From assembly GCA_003820375.1 (NCBI GenBank), contig RPQH01000030.1, positions 1 through 46,076 of the forward strand: a DNA stretch of 46,076 bases. Reading direction: 5' to 3'. Position 1 is the first letter of the stretch. Each line of letters opens with the position of its first letter. The notes beneath the pieces are model-generated. The model saw only the letters and a program-made list of their open reading frames with translations. It did not search any database and was not told the origin of the DNA. Below are positions 24,640-33,221 of this stretch, in pieces. The DNA comes from Ignavibacteriota bacterium. Its GTDB lineage: Bacteria > Bacteroidota > Ignavibacteria > Tepidaquicellales > OLB5. A program made the position numbers and the translations under genes.

Positions 24640-26046
24640 TTAGTTTTGCCTGTCAAGAAGAAAATGTAATATTTTCTCCCAGTCTTTTTCGAAATCGTAA
24701 TCAAACCTGTCATCCGGGTTTACTTCAAAAGCTTTTTCTATCATGTTCATCCCGTTTTCAATTTCGCCTCTCAGGAAATGCAGCTTGGCTTTGGAATAAT
24801 ATACTTCGCTCCAGCCGGGTTTCTTGGCAAGCAGTATATTAAGAGTATTCTCAGCCCTGTCATATTCTTCATTTTCTATTAATGTATTCGAGAGGTCAAG
24901 CATAGCATGGTAATTGTGCGGGTCTGTTTTAATAACTTTCCAATAGCTTTCAACAGAATCCTGCAGCCGTCCGAGGTTATATTCAGCATCTGCCTTAGCA
25001 TACCACAGCTCTGCATTATCACCGTAAATGCGTAACGCCGATTCGTAATCATTCAATGCACGTTTATAATCTTCTATCTGGTAATATGAATTACCCCTTC
25101 CGAAATAAGACTCGAAATGTTTTGTATCTATCTGCAGAACTTTTGTGAAAAATTCTATGGCTTCATTATATTTACCTATTTGCTCGTAAGCATTTGCAAG
25201 GTTGTAAAGAGCGTATACATCTTTTTTGTTAAGCTGGATAGCAATATGATAGCTCTCTATAGCTTTGGTTATTATTCCCAGGCTGGCATAGGCATTGCCT
25301 TTGTTATACCATGCTGATGAGAATTTACCGTTAATAGATAAAGCAAATTCGTAGTTCTCGATTGCTTTATAATATCTGCCCATTCTGCTTAGTACAACTC
25401 CGCGGTTATACCATGCATTATAGTTATATGGTGCCAGCTCTATATGCTTGTTATATGATTCAAGTGCTATGGGAAGCTGGTCAAGAAAGTCGAAACAATA
25501 TCCCAGCTCATAATAAGAATCCTTATGGTCAGGCTCTAACGAGATGATTTTTTCGAACAATACAATTGCGTCCTCGAAATTATCAATTTTTTCGAGTATC
25601 AATCCTTTGTTAAAAAGTGCATCGATATTATTTGAATCGAAGCTGATGACTTTGTCGAAGCATTCAATAGCGCTTTCATGGTTTCCTGCATTATCGAGTG
25701 TTATGCCTTTATTAATTATAGCTTCTTCATCATACGGATTTAAGTTGATTGCCTTTTCAAAACATTCAACAGCGTTTTCATAGTCGCCGCAGTTATCATA
25801 TATGATAGCTTTACGCTGCCAAATTTCATTTGAGTAAGGGAAAAAATCCAGAAGAGAATCTATGTAACCCAGCGCCTTATCTTTTTCATTTTTTTCAAGC
25901 AGGTAGTTAATGACATCATCGATTGTTTCCAGGTCCAGATCAGGAGCCGGTTTTTCACCTTTGAGAAGAGCATTGATTAAAGCTTCTTTATCCTGCTTCT
26001 TCTCCTGTGAATCTTCTTCAAAATCTATATCGTCGAAGTAGCCCAT
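24640..26046 (-). CDS. Tetratricopeptide repeat protein
   Basis: A 468-residue protein made almost entirely of 34-residue TPR units (about 11-12 from residue 45 on), recognisable by repeated [AY]xxxGxxxxxxGxxxxAIxxFxxAI patterns such as YNKGNAYASLGIITKAIESY. The N-terminal 40 residues are acidic and charged (FDDIDFEEDSQEKKQDKE). No signal peptide, so probably cytoplasmic. TPR arrays bind protein partners; the partner is unknown. A good ribosome site (GAGGA) and a sigma-70-like promoter lie just upstream. Convergent with ftsE, 1 base between stops. Confidence 0.88.
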   Translation of the reverse strand: MGYFDDIDFEEDSQEKKQDKEALINALLKGEKPAPDLDLETIDDVINYLLEKNEKDKALGYIDSLLDFFPYSNEIWQRKAIIYDNCGDYENAVECFEKAINLNPYDEEAIINKGITLDNAGNHESAIECFDKVISFDSNNIDALFNKGLILEKIDNFEDAIVLFEKIISLEPDHKDSYYELGYCFDFLDQLPIALESYNKHIELAPYNYNAWYNRGVVLSRMGRYYKAIENYEFALSINGKFSSAWYNKGNAYASLGIITKAIESYHIAIQLNKKDVYALYNLANAYEQIGKYNEAIEFFTKVLQIDTKHFESYFGRGNSYYQIEDYKRALNDYESALRIYGDNAELWYAKADAEYNLGRLQDSVESYWKVIKTDPHNYHAMLDLSNTLIENEEYDRAENTLNILLAKKPGWSEVYYSKAKLHFLRGEIENGMNMIEKAFEVNPDDRFDYDFEKDWEKILHFLLDRQN

Positions 26047-26070
26047 AATTGGTTCCTCATTATTTACATC

Positions 26071-26099
26071 AATCTAAAAACAATTTGCATTTATGTCAA
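26071..26099 (-). promoter_or_regulatory. Candidate promoter of the TPR gene
   Basis: On the minus strand, TTGACA (26099-26094), a 17-base spacer and TAGATT (26076-26071) precede the start codon by about 25 bases, with a GAGGA ribosome site between. It agrees in layout with the TTGACA-N17-TATATT site before porU. Confidence 0.5.
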
Positions 26100-26120
26100 G
26101 ATAATATTTGTGAGTTATGT

Positions 26121-26150
26121 ATGCAAAAATTTTTGCATGCAAAAATTTTT
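26121..26150. promoter_or_regulatory. 18-base palindrome with an adjoining half copy
   Basis: ATGCAAAAATTTTTGCAT (26121-26138) is a perfect palindrome and GCAAAAATTTTT repeats immediately after it (26139-26150). It sits about 20 bases upstream of the TPR gene's -35 site and downstream of the ccmB stop. It could be a regulator site for the TPR gene or a weak terminator of the ccm operon. Confidence 0.35.
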
Positions 26151-26206
26151 ACCTCGACATAATATTGCCTTAAATTTACAGTTCTTTATAAAATGAATCA
26201 AAAACT

Positions 26207-26869
26207 TTATTCGTTCCAGATAATATCGAATAAAAGAAATGATGCGGTTATTATTACAATTGTGTAAGAAACAATGATTTGCACCTCGCTTAAAAGCTCT
26301 GTTATTCCGGAACCTTCGAAGCTAAGCCATGTTCCGTTGATTGTGGAGAGTAAAAGCGGGAGTAAAAGGGGGAATGAAAGCACCGGATACAATGAACCTT
26401 TGGAATTTGATTTTGAAATTAATGCTGCAATAATTGTCATTACTGACGATAAACCGAAATTTCCCAGCACTATAATCAGCATGAAAGGACCGAAGCTTGC
26501 TATCTTCACATCCATTGTAACCAGAAAAAGCAGTACTACAAATAAATTAATTACAAAAGATAAAGTTGTATTGAATATTAATTTTCCAAGAAAAACTGAT
26601 TTGGGGCTGGCTGTAAGTTTTAATACAAATGACGTGCCGCGATCTTCTTCGGCAACAAACACTCTTGATAATCCGCTTGAATTGGAAAAGAAAATTATTA
26701 TCCACAGCAATCCTGCATGAAGTTCATTCGAAAGTTTTTCTTCTCCGAGTGAAAATTTTATAATTGAAATTGTAACAATGATAAACATAATAAGCCCGTT
26801 AATGGAATAACGGGTTCTAATTTCAGAACGGAAGTCTTTTTTGCATATTGCAAGTGCCTGCTTCCACAT
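26207..26869 (-). CDS. ccmB: Heme exporter protein B
   Basis: Membrane subunit of the CcmABCD complex of system I cytochrome c maturation, in the inner membrane. 220 residues with six predicted helices, for example GLIMFIIVTISIIKF, LLWIIIFFSNSSGLSRVF and SFVINLFVVLLFLVTM. The conserved segment FVAEEDRGTSFVLKL after helix 2 is typical of CcmB. It follows the ATPase gene with a 1-base gap, the usual ccmA-ccmB order. ccmC is not next to it. Confidence rests on the helix pattern, that segment and the neighbour. Confidence 0.85.
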   Translation of the reverse strand: MWKQALAICKKDFRSEIRTRYSINGLIMFIIVTISIIKFSLGEEKLSNELHAGLLWIIIFFSNSSGLSRVFVAEEDRGTSFVLKLTASPKSVFLGKLIFNTTLSFVINLFVVLLFLVTMDVKIASFGPFMLIIVLGNFGLSSVMTIIAALISKSNSKGSLYPVLSFPLLLPLLLSTINGTWLSFEGSGITELLSEVQIIVSYTIVIITASFLLFDIIWNE

Positions 26870-26870
26870 A

Positions 26871-27518
26871 TTATTTCGTTCCGTCCTTTTTATAATTATT
26901 CAGGTTTATTTCTTTTGCACATAACGAACGTTCATGCTCATCATTTGTAGCAATAATTAAAATACACCTGTTCTTATATTCTTCTGCTATACTGTCAACA
27001 AGCTGTACACCTTCTGCATCAAGGTTACTTGTGGGTTCATCGAAAAGAAGTATCTGCGGTTCATGGATTATTGAGAAAGCAATTTTTAATCTTTGTTTCA
27101 TTCCCGAAGAATAAATTTTCAGCATATCATTTCTTCTTTCCCATAATCCGATACGTTTCAAAACAGGTTCAATATTATTATCGGGTAATCCTCTTATTCC
27201 TGCAATTATCTTCAAATTCTCATACCCGGAGAATTCATCATACAAATTTAAATAAGGTGAAACAAAACCTATATATTTATAGAAATACTGCTTCTCGATT
27301 TTTTTGCCGTTTATGGAAAGTGATACTTGTCCTGTTGTTTGGGTGAATACATTGGCAAGAATTTTTATCAGAGTAGATTTTCCGGAACCGTTCTTTCCAG
27401 TAATTGCAAGCGAGTCTAGTGTGTTTAATGTAAAATCAACATCCTTAAATATTATCTTCCTGTCGAAGATCTTTTTTAAGGAAGTAACTTCTAATTTTAC
27501 TTCAGTGTTGGAGAGCAT
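26871..27518 (-). CDS. ccmA: Cytochrome c biogenesis ABC transporter ATP-binding protein
   Basis: ATPase partner of CcmB, which uses ATP to release holo-CcmE during cytochrome c maturation. Walker A GKNGSGKS (41-48), signature YSSGMKQR, Walker B ILLFDEPTSNLD, and the switch histidine region replaced by ATNDEHER. 215 residues fits CcmA. The downstream neighbour ccmB gives the specific assignment; the sequence alone would only say an ABC ATPase of the CcmA/ABC-2 type. Confidence 0.84.
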   Translation of the reverse strand: MLSNTEVKLEVTSLKKIFDRKIIFKDVDFTLNTLDSLAITGKNGSGKSTLIKILANVFTQTTGQVSLSINGKKIEKQYFYKYIGFVSPYLNLYDEFSGYENLKIIAGIRGLPDNNIEPVLKRIGLWERRNDMLKIYSSGMKQRLKIAFSIIHEPQILLFDEPTSNLDAEGVQLVDSIAEEYKNRCILIIATNDEHERSLCAKEINLNNYKKDGTK

Positions 27519-27521
27519 CTA

Positions 27522-28034
27522 TTATTTGGTTACTTTCTTTTCAGTATCTGTTATTATACTGTCTTTCATAGCCATTCTCCGGTTTCTTCTTTCCAGTGCA
27601 TTTTCATAACGCCTTTTCTCTTCTTCGGTCTGTGGAATTATTTCCGGTACTTTCATCTTCTTTCCCGTTTTTTTATCAACACTGACAAATGTGAAGTGGG
27701 CGCTGTTTGAATGTTTTATTTCACCTGTTTCGAAATCTTCTGCTTCTACCTTAACGCCAACTTCCATTGATGTTCCGAATGCCCTGTTAACAGATGCTTT
27801 AAGAGTGACTATATTGCCAAGCCGTATAGGAGTATGAAATGCCAGGTTATCAACCGAAGCAGTAACGGCAATATTATTGCAGTGCTTTGCTGCCGCCATT
27901 GCGCAGGCAATATCCATCCAGTGCATTAACCTTCCGCCAAGCAGGTTATTAAGCATATTGGTATCATTAGGCAATACCAATTCTATCATAATAACCTGTG
28001 AATCTTTTACAAATTTTGGTTTATTTTCCGGCAT
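27522..28034 (-). CDS. Acyl-CoA thioesterase (hotdog fold, YciA/BACH-like)
   Basis: Hydrolyses acyl-CoA to free acid and CoA in the cytoplasm. The hotdog core shows NMLNNLLGGRLMHWMDIACAMAA (split region 27-49) with the conserved aspartate, then TASVDNLAFHTPIRLGNIV and an extended strand pair ending in SAHFTFVSVD, all typical of the YciA/acyl-CoA hydrolase branch. 170 residues; the last ~35 are a charged helical tail (EEEKRRYENALERRNRR). Between ccmA and bamD, with gaps of 3 and 1 bases, so part of a long minus-strand operon. Confidence 0.88.
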   Translation of the reverse strand: MPENKPKFVKDSQVIMIELVLPNDTNMLNNLLGGRLMHWMDIACAMAAAKHCNNIAVTASVDNLAFHTPIRLGNIVTLKASVNRAFGTSMEVGVKVEAEDFETGEIKHSNSAHFTFVSVDKKTGKKMKVPEIIPQTEEEKRRYENALERRNRRMAMKDSIITDTEKKVTK

Positions 28035-28035
28035 A

Positions 28036-28791
28036 TTATAAATTACTTTTTAATCTATCGGCTCTTGATTTCAGGGTACTGCCGGGAAACAGCTTGTAAA
28101 ATCTGTCGAGTACTTTTTTTGCTTCCTCAGACTTCTTGATATTTATAAGAGCTTCAGCATGTCCGAGCATTGCATCATCTGCCCATTGCGAGTCGATATA
28201 AGTCTCATATACATTGGCATAATATATAGCAGCTGATTTGAAATCTCTCAATCCCATATATAATTCACCGGTACGGTAATCTTTATATGCCAGCTTATCT
28301 TTCAGCTCACGAAGCTTTGCTTCAGCATCAGCAACGTGTTTATCTGTCGGGTACAGCTCAAGGTAAGTTTGTAACTCGCTGATTGCATAGTGAGTAAATT
28401 CCTGGTCAAGCTGATACTTTGGTGAAAGCTTGTAATATGATAAGCCAAGCTTATACCTTGTATCGGGAATCAATGGGCTTAAAGGGTAATTCCTGAGCAA
28501 AGTTTCGTATTCATATGCAGCAAGCAAATGTTCACCCCGCATATAATAAGACTCGGCAAGATAGAACTGCACCTGGTCTGCATTTGAAGTGCCCGGAAAT
28601 TTAATTTTAATAAAAGAAAAATCTTCTATTGCATCAACATAATCTCCTGCGTCAAACTTTCCTTTAGCAATTTTGAAAGCCTGCTCAGGGTCATCAGTCT
28701 GAATATCACTGCCCTTTGATGAAGAGCAGTTATAAATTAATGGAGTTAATAACGCTATAAAAACAAAATAAAGAAATATCTTCTTTTTCAA
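28036..28791 (-). CDS. bamD: Outer membrane assembly lipoprotein BamD
   Basis: BamD is the essential lipoprotein of the beta-barrel assembly machine on the periplasmic face of the outer membrane. I use the TTG start at 28791, giving 251 residues with a clean lipoprotein signal (MKKKIFLYFVFIALLTPLIYNC, lipid cysteine C22); a longer ATG start at 28845 would add 18 residues and overlap the upstream gene. TPR-like repeats follow: AFKIAKGKFDAGDYVDAIEDF, VQFYLAESYYMRGEHLLAAYEY, TRYKLGLSYYKLSP, with the family feature FPGTSNADQ and NYPLSPLIPDTRYKLG. Neighbours are a hypothetical membrane protein gene and the thioesterase gene. Confidence 0.88.
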   Translation of the reverse strand: MKKKIFLYFVFIALLTPLIYNCSSSKGSDIQTDDPEQAFKIAKGKFDAGDYVDAIEDFSFIKIKFPGTSNADQVQFYLAESYYMRGEHLLAAYEYETLLRNYPLSPLIPDTRYKLGLSYYKLSPKYQLDQEFTHYAISELQTYLELYPTDKHVADAEAKLRELKDKLAYKDYRTGELYMGLRDFKSAAIYYANVYETYIDSQWADDAMLGHAEALINIKKSEEAKKVLDRFYKLFPGSTLKSRADRLKSNL

Positions 28792-28792
28792 T

Positions 28793-29452
28793 TTATTTGG
28801 ATCTGATTGTAAAAAATAGAATAGTTGCCGCAGCAGATGCAACAATTAAAAGAACCGGAAATACAATTGTCTCGAACGTACTTAATTTTGGTGCATCTGC
28901 ATGAGTAAAACTATATTGTGATGCCTCAAGATTTTCGTAGTCGTCATATTTCACTTCGTCTTTGTAATTGCTTAATATTTTATCACTTAAATTAAAGCCG
29001 CTGCCGGATGTTATGTTTACTCCGATATTGACTTTTATGTTCCTTTCCAGAGTTTTTTCACCAAGAAACTTATTCTTTTTGAAGCCTGTATATTTTGTTT
29101 CCAGTTCGAAAACCTGTAAAGCAACTGCATAATAGCCCGAGTCTTTATTTACAGAAAGTGTATCAGGAGCAATGCTAAAGTTCAATTTATTTGAAGATGC
29201 TGTCTTTTTTATAATTGAACTTAAATACCTGTTTATGTCACCGGCTCTTTTTATACTGCCGCCGCTTTCAACAGGATTAACAATAAAAATGAATTCAAAA
29301 TTTCTGTTTAAACCCGGGTAATACAAGAACTTCTCGAGCTCTGCTGTAATAATATTATCGAAAACTTCTATGTTTGTTTTTCTTTCATCCTGGCTGTAAA
29401 TAACTGTACTAATAATACAGTAAAATAAAAAGATTGATATTATACGTGCCAA
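28793..29452 (-). CDS. Hypothetical secreted protein with C-terminal membrane anchor
   Basis: 219 residues of no family I recognise. There is a signal peptide (MARIISIFLFYCIISTVIYSQ), a mixed alpha/beta periplasmic part (about 25-190) and a C-terminal hydrophobic helix (VFPVLLIVASAAATILFFTI) followed by RSK, so it is probably anchored with its bulk in the periplasm. It is one base upstream of bamD, so it may be an envelope-assembly accessory; that is only an inference from position. gdhA lies 21 bases further upstream. Confidence 0.7.
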   Translation of the reverse strand: MARIISIFLFYCIISTVIYSQDERKTNIEVFDNIITAELEKFLYYPGLNRNFEFIFIVNPVESGGSIKRAGDINRYLSSIIKKTASSNKLNFSIAPDTLSVNKDSGYYAVALQVFELETKYTGFKKNKFLGEKTLERNIKVNIGVNITSGSGFNLSDKILSNYKDEVKYDDYENLEASQYSFTHADAPKLSTFETIVFPVLLIVASAAATILFFTIRSK

Positions 29453-29473
29453 GCTGAAATTATTAATTATTTA

Positions 29474-30778
29474 TTAACCGTAAATTCCTCTTATCTTAAG
29501 TGTCCTTGCAACTTTATCGATAGCAAATGTATAAGCACCAATTCTTAATGTAGATTTATATTCGGAAGCTGTCTCATAAACATTTTGGAAAGCTTCTCTC
29601 ATCATCCTGTCATGCCTTCTGTTAACATCATCAATATCCCAGTAATATCCGAGCCTGTTCTGCACCCATTCAAAATATGATACAGTCACACCGCCGGCAT
29701 TTGCTAATATATCGGGTACAACCATAATTCCCATATCCTGGAGTATATCATCCGCATCGGATGATGTGGGACCATTTGCACCTTCTACTATTAACTTTGT
29801 TTTTAATTTTGGAGCATTATGCTGGTCTATCTGGTCTTCTTTAGCTGCCGGAACAAGCACGTCACACTCAAGCTCCAGAAGCTCTTCATTCGATATCTTA
29901 TCACCAAAATCACTTCCTTCAAGCGAACGGTTTTGTCTGACATATTTTATTGCTGCTTCTATATCAATTCCCATCTTATTGTAATATCCGCCTGAAATAT
30001 CACTTATCCCGATTACCCGGCTTCCGCGTTTCTTCAGCAAATCGGCACTTACCGAGCCGACATTTCCAAATCCCTGTACAACAACTCTTGCATCTTTCGG
30101 ATTGATTTTCAATTTCCTCATTGCTTCCATCGAAGTAATCATTACACCGCGTCCCGTAGCTTCAAACCTCCCGAGTGAGCCGCCGATAATTAACGGCTTT
30201 CCCGTTACTACATCGGTAACGGTTTTTTGAGCATGCATGCTGTATGTATCCATTATCCATGCCATTATCTGCTCATTAGTATTCATATCAGGAGCAGGAA
30301 TATCGGTATCAGGACCAAAAACGCTTAGCATGTTTGCTGTGTATCTTCTGGTGATTTTTTCAAGCTCAACTCTTGAAAGCTTCGACGGGTCGCATTTTAC
30401 TGCACCTTTAGCACCGCCGAATGGAATATTGGCAACAGCGCATTTCCATGTCATCCATGACGCAAGTGCTTTTACTTCATCCAATGTTACGTCCGGAGAA
30501 TACCTTATTCCTCCTTTGGATGGACCGAGTATATTATCGTGAATAACCCTGTATCCTTCAAACACTTTTATTTCCCCGTTATCCATTTGAATAGGGATAG
30601 AGACTATTACCTGCTTCATTGGAGTTTTCAGGTATTCATAAACACCTTTTTCAAGATTCAGCAGTTCAGCTGCCTTATCGAAACGAGCCATCATAGATTC
30701 ATACGGATTATCTACGTCCTTCTTATACGGAGCCGGCTCTTCATAGTGCTCCATCTTATTTTTTACTTTTTCCTGCAT
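29474..30778 (-). CDS. Glutamate dehydrogenase (Glu/Leu/Phe/Val dehydrogenase family)
   Basis: NAD(P)-dependent interconversion of glutamate and 2-oxoglutarate plus ammonia, linking carbon and nitrogen metabolism. The catalytic lysine region PFGGAKGAV, the GPDTDIPAPDMNTNEQIMAW block, the nucleotide site GFGNVG and the C-terminal GANGPTSSDADDIL are all present. 434 residues fits the hexameric bacterial enzyme of about 410-430. The extra N-terminal ~12 residues (QEKVKNKMEHYE) allow a second start at an internal ATG. First gene of the minus-strand operon running to ccmB. Confidence 0.93.
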   Translation of the reverse strand: MQEKVKNKMEHYEEPAPYKKDVDNPYESMMARFDKAAELLNLEKGVYEYLKTPMKQVIVSIPIQMDNGEIKVFEGYRVIHDNILGPSKGGIRYSPDVTLDEVKALASWMTWKCAVANIPFGGAKGAVKCDPSKLSRVELEKITRRYTANMLSVFGPDTDIPAPDMNTNEQIMAWIMDTYSMHAQKTVTDVVTGKPLIIGGSLGRFEATGRGVMITSMEAMRKLKINPKDARVVVQGFGNVGSVSADLLKKRGSRVIGISDISGGYYNKMGIDIEAAIKYVRQNRSLEGSDFGDKISNEELLELECDVLVPAAKEDQIDQHNAPKLKTKLIVEGANGPTSSDADDILQDMGIMVVPDILANAGGVTVSYFEWVQNRLGYYWDIDDVNRRHDRMMREAFQNVYETASEYKSTLRIGAYTFAIDKVARTLKIRGIYG

Positions 30779-31214
30779 TCTAAATATATTATTTTTCTAA
30801 TTTTACTAAATTCCATCCAAAAATCTGCAATACCGGGGTCGAAAAGGTTTAACTACGAAACTAAGTAAAATAACCTCATATTTCAAGGAAGTTCATAGAG
30901 TTCTTATAGTTGGGAGTTAGAGAGTTGTGGGTTTGTGAGTTTGAAGTTTATTTGAGTGCAGTGTCTGACTCTGCACCTGAATAAAACAGGCAGGTAAACA
31001 CAACTGCGGAATCTAAGAAATTACTTACTCTATAATATTCTACAAAAACACTCTACAAGCTTTATAATCTTAAAAAACTTACTGAACATACTGAACTTTA
31101 AGAACTTAAAGAACTTACCGTGATAACGTTGTTGTTCTCCCTTGAATCATACGAAATATATCGATAAAATTGTGATTAATTCCTAAAAATTTATATTTCA
31201 ATCAAATTCACAGT
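30779..31214. other. Divergent intergenic region between gdh and tolB-like gene
   Basis: No gene seen. It contains low-complexity GGGAGTTAGAGAGTT-type sequence (about 30909-30950), the inverse of the ACTCC-type sequence found elsewhere, a small hairpin GTGCAG...CTGCAC (30956-30976), and GAACTTAAAGAACTTAC-type short repeats (about 31079-31119). TTG (31170-31172) and TATATTTC (31192-31199) look like a Bacteroidota-type promoter for the next gene. Confidence 0.6.
31170..31199 (+). promoter_or_regulatory. Candidate Bacteroidota-type promoter of the TolB-like gene
   Basis: TTG (31170-31172) and TATATTTC (31192-31199), 22 bases apart start to start, precede ATG 31215 by about 16 bases. The layout matches the pdxA site. 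Confidence 0.4.
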
Positions 31215-32249
31215 ATGCGTTTATTCTTTATTTTGTTCGCAGTAATTATTGCGTACCTTTCTCCGGTTCATGCAAATAATCTGCCGGATGATGTTACCGG
31301 GAAAACCCGTTTAATAGCCTTTAGTTCCGATGCTGCTTCAAGTGACAAACAGCAAATATTCATTATGGATGAAAATGGAGATGGAGTTAAACAGGTCAGT
31401 TTCAAAAATGACCTCGATTGCTATGCTCCGCGTTTTTCACCGGATGGCAGAAAAATTATCTTCATTGCTACAAATATGGTTTCGGATTATTTATATATGA
31501 TAGACCTTGATGACACGACCACATTTACATGGCCTAAGTTTGTTGATGGCGGAAGTGACCCGGTTTTTTCAAACGATGGACGTTACCTGCTCTACCGCTC
31601 TGAAAAAAACCTCAACAATGCAGTATACATAATGGACCTTGAGACAGACAGTTCATTTGCCATTAGTGACGGAAGTCTTTCTACTCATGCTAAGTTTTCC
31701 TATGACGGGAGAAGAGTAATATATTCATCTTCTATGGATGAAAACTTTGACCTTGTTGTTCTTGACCTTGAGGATACAACAGATAACGCACAAATAACAA
31801 TTGCAGCCTCGAAAGATGCAGAGATATACGGGACATTTTCTCCTGATGGTAAATTAGTTTCTTATTCTTCTTTTGATATTAACTATAAAGGTACAGTTCA
31901 CATTTGTTCTACAAACGGGAATTCGGATATAGCTGTATCGAGAGGAATGGGAAGCTCTTACAATCCAAAGTTTTCTCCTGATGGTACAAAGCTCGCATTT
32001 GTATCAAACAAGGCAGGTAACTTTGACCTTTATGTTTGTAATTCTGACGGTTCCGGCATCAAACAAATGACCAATAACAGCGGTAATACAATCGAGTATG
32101 ATTGGTTTCCTGAAGGAAACAAGATATTGTTCGAAGACCAAAAGGATGCAGTTTCAAGTATTAATATTATTAACCTCGAAACAAGGGAGATAACTAACCT
32201 GACAGGAGAAAAGGCCAATAATATTAATCCTTGCGTACAAAAGAACTAA
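31215..32249 (+). CDS. TolB-like beta-propeller (PD40) exported protein
   Basis: A 344-residue exported protein with a signal peptide (MRLFFILFAVIIAYLSPVHA) and about six WD40-like PD40 blades, each with the motif FSPDGxxIxFxS followed by DLYxxD: PRFSPDGRKIIFIA, PVFSNDGRYLLYRS, AKFSYDGRRVIYSSS, GTFSPDGKLVSYSS, PKFSPDGTKLAFVS. This is the propeller of TolB but without the TolB N-terminal domain, so I do not name it tolB. Periplasmic ligand or partner unknown. metF follows after 14 bases. Confidence 0.85.
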   Translation: MRLFFILFAVIIAYLSPVHANNLPDDVTGKTRLIAFSSDAASSDKQQIFIMDENGDGVKQVSFKNDLDCYAPRFSPDGRKIIFIATNMVSDYLYMIDLDDTTTFTWPKFVDGGSDPVFSNDGRYLLYRSEKNLNNAVYIMDLETDSSFAISDGSLSTHAKFSYDGRRVIYSSSMDENFDLVVLDLEDTTDNAQITIAASKDAEIYGTFSPDGKLVSYSSFDINYKGTVHICSTNGNSDIAVSRGMGSSYNPKFSPDGTKLAFVSNKAGNFDLYVCNSDGSGIKQMTNNSGNTIEYDWFPEGNKILFEDQKDAVSSINIINLETREITNLTGEKANNINPCVQKN

Positions 32250-32263
32250 ACTGAGGCATCTAA

Positions 32264-33214
32264 TTGAAAGTAGTAGAACATTTAGCTAAAGCAACAAATC
32301 CGTTAATAAGCTTCGAGATGATACCTCCCAGAAGAGGCGGAGATATTAACCAGCTGTTTAATGTTGTTAAAGATATTATGAAATATAACCCTCCGTTCAT
32401 TGATGTTACATCACATGCAGCGGAGGTGGAGTATATTGAAACACCGCATGGCATAAAGAAAAGGATAAAAAGAAAAAGACCGGGAACGATAGGTATCAGT
32501 GTAGCTATTAAAAACCAGTTTCATATAGATACAGTACCGCATATATTATGCCATGGCTTTACACGCGAAGAAACGGAAGATGCATTGATAGAGCTTAATT
32601 ACCTTGGAATTGAAAATGTTCTTGCTATAAGAGGAGATGACCTCGGGTATGTGAAACCGCTTCCTGACCATAAGACGCAGAATATTTATGCATACGAGCT
32701 TGTGAATCAAATTTCTAATATGAATAAAGGTATTTACCTTGAAGATGACCTACTTGATGCATCACCTACCGATTTCTGCATTGGGGTTGGCGGCTATCCT
32801 GAGAAACATTTTGAAGCACCAAACATGAGTGTCGAAATAACAAGGGTGAAGCAGAAGATTGATGCGGGAGCACATTATGTTGTTACTCAATTGTTCTATG
32901 AAAACAGATGTTATTTTGATTTCGTCGATAAATGCCGTGCTGCAGGAATTACCGTACCTATTATACCGGGATTAAAAGTTTTAACAACCAAGCATCACCT
33001 TGCAAATATTCCAAAGAATTTTTACGTAAATATCCCTGAAGAACTTGCCAACGAAGTACTTGAAGCAAAACAGGAGCATATACTTGAGATCGGTGCCAAA
33101 TGGGCTGCCAAACAGGCTGAAGAGCTGCTTAACAAAGGCGTTCCCTCAATACATTTTTATATTATGCAGAGTGCAAAGCCGATACAGAAGATGTTTGAAT
33201 TTTTAAAGATGTAA
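32264..33214 (+). CDS. metF: 5,10-methylenetetrahydrofolate reductase
   Basis: Reduces 5,10-methylene-THF to 5-methyl-THF for methionine synthesis, using FAD. The barrel is recognisable: FEMIPPRRGGD (18-28), FIDVTSHAAEVEY, HILCHGFTREE, NVLAIRGDD (about 119-127), the GYPEKH segment and QLFYENRCYFDFV. 316 residues is typical. The start is TTG 32264, with GAGG about 10 bases upstream. It is followed by the class II aldolase gene after 7 bases, so metF, the aldolase and ddl are likely one transcript. Confidence 0.92.
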   Translation: MKVVEHLAKATNPLISFEMIPPRRGGDINQLFNVVKDIMKYNPPFIDVTSHAAEVEYIETPHGIKKRIKRKRPGTIGISVAIKNQFHIDTVPHILCHGFTREETEDALIELNYLGIENVLAIRGDDLGYVKPLPDHKTQNIYAYELVNQISNMNKGIYLEDDLLDASPTDFCIGVGGYPEKHFEAPNMSVEITRVKQKIDAGAHYVVTQLFYENRCYFDFVDKCRAAGITVPIIPGLKVLTTKHHLANIPKNFYVNIPEELANEVLEAKQEHILEIGAKWAAKQAEELLNKGVPSIHFYIMQSAKPIQKMFEFLKM

Positions 33215-33221
33215 AAATACG

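Noticed and set aside
26192-26266. 24-codon frame after TAAATTTA upstream, antisense to the ccmB end
   Set aside because: The promoter-like sequence is suggestive, but the frame is very short and runs into the ccmB coding region. Nothing supports a gene.
30956-30976. Intrinsic terminator between gdh and the TolB-like gene
   Set aside because: The hairpin has no T run and lies between divergent genes, where no transcript needs to end.
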